Shown here: positions 1 through 5,694 of the stretch, in pieces
Layout of the letters: every line of letters begins with the position of its first letter
How positions within the stretch are numbered: position 1 is the first letter of the stretch
Virus record (IMG/VR): IMGVR_UViG_3300042289_001168
Span: 1 to 33,079 of that record
DNA: 33,079 bases
Reading direction: 5' to 3' (one strand)
Source of the DNA: a virus
Notes under the pieces: model-generated
What the model was told of the DNA's origin: nothing
The model's input: only the letters and a program-made list of their open reading frames with translations
The model's database searches: none
Translations under genes and position numbers: made by a program

Positions 1-901
1 CATCACCGCCTCTGGTATTAGTTTGTGCATTGTTACTACCACCGTATCCGCTATATCCATTATTATAACCAGCACCGCCAGAGTTAGAACCTACTGCCCC
101 ACCGCCTCCACCACCAATGCCTCCGTTACCACCGCTGCCAGCAGAATAAGCAGCTCCACCACCTCCACCGCCCCAATATAAATCAACACCAAGGATTGAA
201 GAAAATTTTCCAGGACCACCATTTGGTTGATTTGTTGAGTCAGCACCTGGACCGCCTGCACCACCACCTCCACCAGAATAGTATTGACCACCACCTTGCC
301 CACCACGACTTCCTTGACCAGAAGTTCCTACAACTGGTGCTCTGACATTGGTATCGCTGTATCCACTATGACCACCACCAGAACCGCCAGTAACTCCATT
401 GCCATTATTTGGTGTGTATCCATAATATGAACTTCCACCATAACCACCACCAATTGCGGTTAATGTTCCAAATGTAGAATTATTACCGCTTGTTGCAGAA
501 ATAGTAAATTGATGAACTGATGGCTGTGGTCCTGCAGTACCATCTGTCCTGTATCCACCATTACCTGCTGGACCACCAAACCCACCTCTACCAACAGAAA
601 GCGATATAACCTCTGGTCCTTTAACAGGATATATGCCAGTGAGAACTCCACCGCCCCCACCGCCTCCACCCATATCCATTCCACCGCCCCCACCGCCAGC
701 AACAACAAGGTATTCAACATATCCATCTGAACCAGGATCGTGAATTGTGATAGATGATGAACCAACAGTTGTAAATGCGTGAACACGGTATTGAATACTG
801 CCAACAGTAATTGTTGATTCAACTCCACCAGTTGCTATTACTGGTCTAAAGCCCGTATATCTAGATACTGTTTTACTAGGGTTTAATTTTCGTATATCCA
901 T
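1..901 (-). CDS. Glycine-rich tail-fibre adhesin (partial, runs off left edge)
   Basis: An open frame starts at the ATG at 901-899 and runs without a stop to base 1, so about 300 residues are visible and the C-terminus is missing. A short N-terminal part of about 55 residues precedes YLVVAGGGGGG at about residues 66-76. Beyond that the protein is mostly Gly-rich stretches with interspersed Tyr, Ser and Asn. This is the familiar composition of glycine-rich phage adhesins, which form polyglycine sandwich tips that bind host surface receptors. The start overlaps the stop of the upstream gene as TAATG, like the other genes of this block, which supports both frame and start. Shorter frames inside the region (91-306 and 460-828) are out-of-frame shadows of this gene. 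The receptor-binding role is inference from composition and position at the end of the fibre operon. Confidence 0.8.
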   Translation of the reverse strand, partial: MDIRKLNPSKTVSRYTGFRPVIATGGVESTITVGSIQYRVHAFTTVGSSSITIHDPGSDGYVEYLVVAGGGGGGMDMGGGGGGGGVLTGIYPVKGPEVISLSVGRGGFGGPAGNGGYRTDGTAGPQPSVHQFTISATSGNNSTFGTLTAIGGGYGGSSYYGYTPNNGNGVTGGSGGGHSGYSDTNVRAPVVGTSGQGSRGGQGGGQYYSGGGGGAGGPGADSTNQPNGGPGKFSSILGVDLYWGGGGGGAAYSAGSGGNGGIGGGGGGAVGSNSGGAGYNNGYSGYGGSNNAQTNTRGGD

Positions 902-1506
902 TAATAAGATGTTCCATTCCAGGCTTTTTTAATTACCCGAATATTTGTGAATCCACCTGTGTTTGCAGAGTTTGAATAAAATGAACTATCAACATACACA
1001 GTTTTACCAGCAGCATACGCCGCACTATAAAGAAGCGTTGCGCCATTGTAATGCTTGTTAAAACCATCTGCTGTATATACAATATAAAATTTACTTAAAG
1101 GAGACCACACAGCCAAGCTTTCATTGCCAGCTCCGTTATTGTACATACCATAATTACTTTGTCTATAAGGGTATGATGCATGGTCAATACTTGCATAACT
1201 AGCATTTGTTGTTGGATCTTCATTCCATCCAATCATTGCGTAGTTAAATGTTGTATCAACATAGCTTGAGTTTTTATTAAACTCAATTGTGCATGGCGCT
1301 GTGAATGATTGAGATGAGTAGGCTTGATTATCCCAACCAAACCCGCCTGACATTTTAAATATTGAAACAAGGTCTGTGCCGTTTCCTCTTGCAATTAAAT
1401 TTCCACTTAATGTGAAGTTAAGAGTTTCATATTGTAAATAAGTAGGGAGATTATTAGGCAACCAAGTTGAAACAGATGTTGACGGTAATAATCTTTCCGC
1501 TTTCAT
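901..1506 (-). CDS. Probable distal tail-fibre / receptor-binding protein
   Basis: A 201-residue protein rich in Tyr, Asn, Ser and Gly, with alternating hydrophobic patterns that suggest an all-beta lectin-like or jelly-roll domain. It has no signal peptide, membrane segment or catalytic motif. I do not recognise the family. It lies between a fibre shaft gene (1506-2762) and the glycine-rich adhesin, and is linked to both by one-base TAATG overlaps. It is therefore probably made in step with them and forms part of the same fibre complex. The start at 1506 is set by that overlap. Function is from context only. Confidence 0.7.
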   Translation of the reverse strand: MKAERLLPSTSVSTWLPNNLPTYLQYETLNFTLSGNLIARGNGTDLVSIFKMSGGFGWDNQAYSSQSFTAPCTIEFNKNSSYVDTTFNYAMIGWNEDPTTNASYASIDHASYPYRQSNYGMYNNGAGNESLAVWSPLSKFYIVYTADGFNKHYNGATLLYSAAYAAGKTVYVDSSFYSNSANTGGFTNIRVIKKAWNGTSY

Positions 1507-2762
1507 TACGAGAATATTCTTGCTGCCAGAATTGGCTGATCATCGTCAGCTACACCTCCAAGAGCAACCCATGAACTTCCAATATATGCCTTAATTGTTG
1601 GCACTGTTGAATCAACCCAGAGATCACCTTCTGTTGGAGATACTGGGGCAGTATTGGAATACGGAATAAGCTTTTCTTTAGCATCAAGTTGTGATTGTAT
1701 TGACGATGTAACCCCGTCTAAATATCCAATCTCTGTTGATGTAACATTAGCAATTGATGTTGTTTCTGGAAGAACAATTGTTCCCGTGAATGTAGCATTT
1801 GCAAGAGGGGCTTTTAGATCAAGTGCTGTCTGTGTAGCGTTTGAGATTGGCTTTCCAAGGTCTGTTGTATTATCAACACTTCCAAGACCAACCATTGATT
1901 TTGTAATACCTGAAACAGTTCCTGTGAAGGTAGGATCCGCAAGTGGTGCTTTAAGAGCGATTGATGATGTCAATGTTGTTGACAGAGATTCGTTATTTGC
2001 AAGCGATGTTGCAATCTCACCAAGAGTGTCTAGTGTTGCTGGTGCTGAATTTATCAAATCCCCAATAACGGTTTTTACATAAGCAGTCGTTGCGATCTGT
2101 GTATTATTTACTGTGTTAGCGGCAGTTGGGGCTGTTGGTACTCCAGTAAATGCTGGGGATGCAATGTTGGCTTTTAAAGTAACTGTATTTGAAAGAGTAC
2201 TAACATTGGCAGACAGGGTTGTGACAGTATTTGAAAGAGTACTTGCATTACCTGAAATGTCTGTTACGGTGTTTGACAATGTACTTAGATTTGCAACTGT
2301 TGCATAAACTGTTGGTGTTACCCATTCTAAGCCAATCGCAGTGGATGAGTTCGCAGTTAATACCTTCCCATTAGTCCCGACTGGAAGACGGACTATCTCA
2401 GAAGAATTTCTTGCTAAGATATCTCCCTTTGTTGTTAGGGTTGTAGAACCACCCTCTGGACCTGTGAGACCAGTAGCACCTTGAGAACCATCAGCGCCAG
2501 ATGTTTCAACCCAATAACTATCGTAATAAATAAATGTTTTACCAGTATCAGATTCAAACCACAAGTCACCCTCTGATGGCGATACTGGTGGTGTTTGAGA
2601 TACGGTTATACCGCCAGAGCTACTAAACTCAACAATTGCATTACTTGTGTTCTTGTAATAAATTTTTCCATCAGCATAGTTAATAGCAAGCTCACCAGTC
2701 TCAAGAGATGTAGGAGCAGTATTAGCAGTACCCGAATTTTTTAATTTAATTACATTAGCCAT
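1506..2762 (-). CDS. Tail-fibre shaft protein with duplicated EGDLW modules
   Basis: A 418-residue fibre protein. The N-terminus (MANVIKLKNSG, then TSLETGELAINYADGKIYYK) resembles the virion-attachment domain also seen in the next gene upstream. Two copies of a VSP[ST]EGDLW module lie near residues 60-85 and 365-400. A very short collagen-like Gly-X-Y stretch (GATGLTGPEGG) lies near residue 95. The middle is a heptad-like run of repeated LSNTVT and LSTLSN units, followed by KAPLA(D/N)xTFTGT repeats typical of trimeric phage fibres. A GAGG-type site precedes the ATG at 2762, and the stop overlaps the next start. The role is a trimeric fibre shaft carrying or positioning the downstream adhesins, as inferred from these repeats. 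Confidence 0.85.
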   Translation of the reverse strand: MANVIKLKNSGTANTAPTSLETGELAINYADGKIYYKNTSNAIVEFSSSGGITVSQTPPVSPSEGDLWFESDTGKTFIYYDSYWVETSGADGSQGATGLTGPEGGSTTLTTKGDILARNSSEIVRLPVGTNGKVLTANSSTAIGLEWVTPTVYATVANLSTLSNTVTDISGNASTLSNTVTTLSANVSTLSNTVTLKANIASPAFTGVPTAPTAANTVNNTQIATTAYVKTVIGDLINSAPATLDTLGEIATSLANNESLSTTLTSSIALKAPLADPTFTGTVSGITKSMVGLGSVDNTTDLGKPISNATQTALDLKAPLANATFTGTIVLPETTSIANVTSTEIGYLDGVTSSIQSQLDAKEKLIPYSNTAPVSPTEGDLWVDSTVPTIKAYIGSSWVALGGVADDDQPILAARIFS

Positions 2763-2775
2763 TTAAGCCTCTTGT

Positions 2776-3660
2776 TTAGAAAGTACCACCATCAATTGTA
2801 GCAGTGTTCGCAGCAAGTGCTGCGAGCTGAGCGCTGTAGGCTTGAACATTTGAACCGATTGCAAGACCTAGTGCGGTTCTTGCATCAGCGGCTGTCGTTG
2901 ATCCAGTACCGCCGTAAGCTAGTCCAACAGCAGTTCCCTGCCATGTACCAGTAGCGATTGTACCAACAGATGTAAGGCTTGATGTAACAACACTTGAAGC
3001 CAAAGTTGTATTTGAAAGTACTGCTGAGCCCCCAATGTAGAATGACTTACCAGAAACAATATTGAAGTGCTCAGAAGATGTCCAAGCGTCAGTAGCATCA
3101 ACCCAGTTCAATGTCTTATCTGTTGCACCTTTGATTGTAAATCCAGCACCATCAGCAGTAGTATCTGTCGGTGTTTCAACATTAGCAAGAACAATATTCT
3201 TATCTTCAACAACGAGTGTTGCTGTGTTAAGAGTTGTTGTATTGCCTTGAACAGTTAAGTCTCCAGTAACAGTCAGGTTGCCTGGTGTTGTGACATTTGC
3301 TGCCAAAGAAATTGTTCCAGCGTTATAAACAATTTGGTTTTCAGTACCAGACAGGGTTGGAAGTGAACTGTCAACATATGCCTTTGTAGCAGCATGCGTA
3401 TTGGCTGAAGGAGTGGGAACAATTACAACACCAGAAAAAGTCTTGTCTCCAGTGATTGTTTGTGCTGTTGAAAGTGTTGTATAAGCACCATAACCACCAA
3501 TAGCCTCCACAGCAGTAGCGCTTCCACCTGCACCACCAGTTCCCTTACCGTAGTAAAGAATATTATCTACTTCGTTAAATGCTAATTCTGCATTCTCCAA
3601 ACTTGTAGGTGCGCCAGCACTGCCAGTCGCCCTTCTTTTAATTCTCAGCGTATTCGCCAT
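2776..3660 (-). CDS. Tail-fibre protein
   Basis: A 294-residue fibre protein. The N-terminal region (TLRIKRRATG, then PTSLENAELAFNEVDNILYY) matches in kind the N-terminus of the neighbouring 418-residue fibre and is probably the virion-anchoring module. After it come beta-rich repeats such as LTVTGDLTVQGNTTTLNTA and a segment (AYGGTGSTTAADARTALGL) that is common in phage and prophage fibres. The C-terminus (AALAANTATIDGGTF) resembles the short motif that ends the gene just upstream (LLMDGGNY). The start at 3660 overlaps the previous stop as TAATG, and the next gene begins 13 bases after its stop. Confidence in a structural fibre role is high; its exact place in the virion is unknown. Confidence 0.85.
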   Translation of the reverse strand: MANTLRIKRRATGSAGAPTSLENAELAFNEVDNILYYGKGTGGAGGSATAVEAIGGYGAYTTLSTAQTITGDKTFSGVVIVPTPSANTHAATKAYVDSSLPTLSGTENQIVYNAGTISLAANVTTPGNLTVTGDLTVQGNTTTLNTATLVVEDKNIVLANVETPTDTTADGAGFTIKGATDKTLNWVDATDAWTSSEHFNIVSGKSFYIGGSAVLSNTTLASSVVTSSLTSVGTIATGTWQGTAVGLAYGGTGSTTAADARTALGLAIGSNVQAYSAQLAALAANTATIDGGTF

Positions 3661-3959
3661 TAGTAATTCCCTCCATCCATTAATAGATTTGCTGCACTAT
3701 GAACATGATCTGCCCTAGCCGCTAAATTGCTTACTCCAACACTTGCAGTTCTAGTGACATCGGCTGGATCTGATGTAGCAAAGGAAAGTGATGCTAAATT
3801 TATAGTTCCAGCGGATTGAGTTAGTACTGTTGTATCATTCGTTTGTACGGTTACTGCTGTAATCTCAGAAGCAACCGTGATATTTGAGACATCTGTAGAT
3901 ACAGATAGAGATGTTATGTCACCACTAGTTACCTGAACGGTTGTGATGTCCCCAGCCAT
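3660..3959 (-). CDS. Small tail/fibre structural protein
   Basis: A 99-residue, almost entirely beta-type protein made of alternating Thr, Val and Ser repeats in its first half. It is followed by a conserved-looking phage fibre segment (VGVSNLAARADHVHSAANLL) and a short ending in DGGNY. The ADHVH motif is frequent in phage tail-fibre and baseplate proteins. The gene is joined to both neighbours by TAATG overlaps. It is probably a fibre-associated or attachment protein, and no enzymatic motif is visible. Confidence 0.7.
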   Translation of the reverse strand: MAGDITTVQVTSGDITSLSVSTDVSNITVASEITAVTVQTNDTTVLTQSAGTINLASLSFATSDPADVTRTASVGVSNLAARADHVHSAANLLMDGGNY

Positions 3960-4291
3960 TACCTACTTACCTCACCAGTTACTGTTACTGTTCCAGTAAT
4001 CAGTGTGGTGATAATGGTGCCATTAGTTTCTTGAAAATCATAAACATATGTCCCTGCAGCAATATTTGCTGTAGCCGCAGCAGACAAAGACATAACAACA
4101 ATGCCATTAGCACCGTTTGTAATTTCAGATGTAAATGTCGCTGCAGCCGTGTCAGAGTTTCTTTTCTTTCTAATCTGACCAGAGTAAGTTCTAGATGTAA
4201 TAGTTACATTAGCATTAGCACTATTTCTAATGCGTAGCTCATGAGCATAAGTATCGCCTTGATAAATAGTAATATTTCTAGTTGCAGCCAT
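3959..4291 (-). CDS. Phage tail/baseplate-type beta protein (ITIYQGDTY family)
   Basis: A 110-residue protein with N-terminal NITIYQGDTYAHELRIRN, then GQIRKKR and, near the end, AGTYVYDFQE. This arrangement is the one seen in small phage proteins related to the N-terminal domain of BppU-type baseplate and receptor-binding proteins (family resemblance from memory). A clear Shine-Dalgarno (TAGGAG) lies upstream of the ATG at 4291. It is the first gene of the second fibre block, separated from the endolysin stop by 32 bases. It probably connects fibres to the baseplate. Confidence 0.65.
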   Translation of the reverse strand: MAATRNITIYQGDTYAHELRIRNSANANVTITSRTYSGQIRKKRNSDTAAATFTSEITNGANGIVVMSLSAAATANIAAGTYVYDFQETNGTIITTLITGTVTVTGEVSR

Positions 4292-4323
4292 AATATCTCC
4301 TATAAGATATTATCAAAGATTGG

Positions 4324-5166
4324 TTATGCCAGCAACGCAGCCCAAGTGTCTTGATCAACATCACCTGTAACTGAAAGACCTCTTGATTTTTGAAATTGCT
4401 TTACAAGCTCTTGTGTTTTAGGTCCAAAATCACCATCTGGCTTGCAAGCAAAACCATGTTTTGCAAGAAGAGTTTGCGCTTGCTTTACGGCAGAGCCTTT
4501 ATTATCTTTCACAATGTTTGGCTTAGATGCAGCAGCTACTTTATTTGGAGCAGGGGTTGCTGCCTTTGCTTCAGCAGCAGCTTTTTGCTCTGTTACTGAA
4601 CCAAATGGACTGCCTGGCTTTGGATTACGAGCAACATAATCCTTTACTGCTTGAGGTACTGCGTCACCACAAACATAACGGATATGCCAAGGCTCTGAAG
4701 GAACTACTTCCCAACTCCACCCAAACTTTTCAACATTAGCAATCAACCAATTAATTCTTTTCTTATCACTTGCATTAGCAATATCAACTGCCAAGCCGAG
4801 GTTATGCTGTGACTTACCAGGTGTGGCAAGCATCGCCATACCTTTCTTCAAGTACCAAGTCTTACCTTCAAAAGTTTTTGTTGATCCAGTTCCTGTATTC
4901 TCAAGAGTGTAGCGAGTAAGAAATCCAGCCTTTTGGCTCTCATAACTACGATATAGATCGCCGCTACTCGTGGGCTTAAGCTCAACACCATCAGCCTTTG
5001 CAGCCTCAACCATTGCCAACCATGCATCAGCCGCAAGGTAAAACAATTTTCCACCGCCTGGAATATCCCTGAGTAAACTTGCATGTAATTTACCTGGTTC
5101 AACACCTTTAAGCGCAACAGGCATCTTTACTTCAACGATATAATCCCATTCTGTTCTCTTAGCCAT
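4324..5166 (-). CDS. Endolysin: M15 D-Ala-D-Ala carboxypeptidase/L-Ala-D-Glu peptidase with peptidoglycan-binding domain
   Basis: A 280-residue lysis enzyme that cuts peptidoglycan peptide stems at the end of infection. The M15/VanY-type zinc peptidase domain spans about residues 25-180. The metal-site motif SQHNLGLAVD (119-128) supplies His121 and Asp128, and SEPWHIRY (157-164) supplies the catalytic Glu158 and third ligand His161. An upstream YRSYESQ (72-78) fits the family's conserved Arg region. An Ala/Pro/Lys linker (about 193-215) leads to a C-terminal peptidoglycan-binding domain (about 218-279) with DGDFGPKTQELVKQFQK. There is no signal peptide, so export should depend on the holin genes immediately upstream. 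A GGAG site precedes the ATG at 5166. The architecture fits a Gram-positive host. Confidence 0.92.
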   Translation of the reverse strand: MAKRTEWDYIVEVKMPVALKGVEPGKLHASLLRDIPGGGKLFYLAADAWLAMVEAAKADGVELKPTSSGDLYRSYESQKAGFLTRYTLENTGTGSTKTFEGKTWYLKKGMAMLATPGKSQHNLGLAVDIANASDKKRINWLIANVEKFGWSWEVVPSEPWHIRYVCGDAVPQAVKDYVARNPKPGSPFGSVTEQKAAAEAKAATPAPNKVAAASKPNIVKDNKGSAVKQAQTLLAKHGFACKPDGDFGPKTQELVKQFQKSRGLSVTGDVDQDTWAALLA

Positions 5167-5178
5167 TACTTAATCTCC

Positions 5179-5424
5179 TTATTCTTTAGTTGCTTTTTTG
5201 TCAATCTTAGAAAAAACACTATTGATTTCTTCAATACTAAGTTTACCATCATCCAGGAAAGCTCGTGACAAACCTTCAACAACATACGCAACACCCGCAA
5301 TGCCCGCCATGAAAATTGCTTTCCATAGCGGGACACCTGCGATTGATCCAGCACCGACAACACCTAAGCCAGTTGCGGCGAAGGTAGCGAGTATTCTGAG
5401 TAGAATATTCTTTATCTGTGCCAT
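5179..5424 (-). CDS. Holin-like membrane protein 2 (r1t/actinophage type)
   Basis: An 81-residue protein with a hydrophobic, Gly/Ala-rich segment (about 7-33), a second hydrophobic segment (about 34-50), and an acidic/lysine-rich cytoplasmic tail (DDGKLSIEEIN, then KIDKKATKE). This layout matches small r1t-like holins of actinophages and Gram-positive phages, which permeabilise the membrane to release the endolysin. It lies directly between another small membrane protein and the endolysin, 12 bases before the latter. Which of the two is the true holin and which an antiholin or partner cannot be told from sequence. Confidence 0.75.
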   Translation of the reverse strand: MAQIKNILLRILATFAATGLGVVGAGSIAGVPLWKAIFMAGIAGVAYVVEGLSRAFLDDGKLSIEEINSVFSKIDKKATKE

Positions 5425-5433
5425 TGTCTTAAC

Positions 5434-5631
5434 CTACTTGGTTCTTCCAAAAGCCGAATCGTTTGGATTCAACCAACGCATAATTACTGGTGCAATAGCA
5501 GCGACACCTGCTGTAGCAATTGCTTTCGGGTCATGATTGCCTGTCATATAGACAGCCAAAGCAGCTCCAAAAAACGATCTCGCCCATGACGAGAGCATTT
5601 TCTTATTTGATTCATTCAACAAAGTAGACAA
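5434..5631 (-). CDS. Holin-like membrane protein 1 (r1t type), TTG start
   Basis: A 65-residue protein with a basic/amphipathic N-terminus (NESNKKMLSSWARSF), a short hydrophobic segment, and a second hydrophobic segment ending in PVIMRWLNPND. This pattern is typical of r1t-family holins. The start is TTG at 5631; a strong GGAGGT six bases upstream supports it, and no in-frame ATG has a comparable site. It opens the lysis cassette and is preceded by a good promoter (-10 TATAAT at 5666-5671). The next holin-like gene begins nine bases after its stop. Confidence 0.75.
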   Translation of the reverse strand: MSTLLNESNKKMLSSWARSFFGAALAVYMTGNHDPKAIATAGVAAIAPVIMRWLNPNDSAFGRTK

Positions 5632-5665
5632 AAGACCACCTCCTTACCCCAACGGGTCAATACCT

Positions 5666-5694
5666 ATTATATCTCAGAGTTATTTATTCGTCAT
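5666..5694 (-). promoter_or_regulatory. Promoter of the lysis cassette
   Basis: On the minus strand, ATGACG (5689-5694) and TATAAT (5666-5671) are separated by 17 bases. The predicted transcription start near 5659 gives a leader of about 28 bases that contains the GGAGGT of the first holin-like gene. The -35 overlaps the 3' end of the large surface-protein gene. The -10 is a perfect consensus match; the -35 matches four of six bases. Confidence 0.55.

Noticed and set aside
460-828. Two minus frames (91-306 and 460-828)
   Set aside because: They are out of frame with the glycine-rich adhesin that spans <1-901, which explains the region better.
2150-2300. CRISPR-like repeats
   Set aside because: The repeats (LSNTVT units) are in-frame coding repeats of a fibre with no regular spacers.
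1654-2307. Plus-strand open frames opposite the 418-residue fibre
   Set aside because: Reverse-frame shadows of repetitive Thr/Ala/Ser coding sequence; no start signals.
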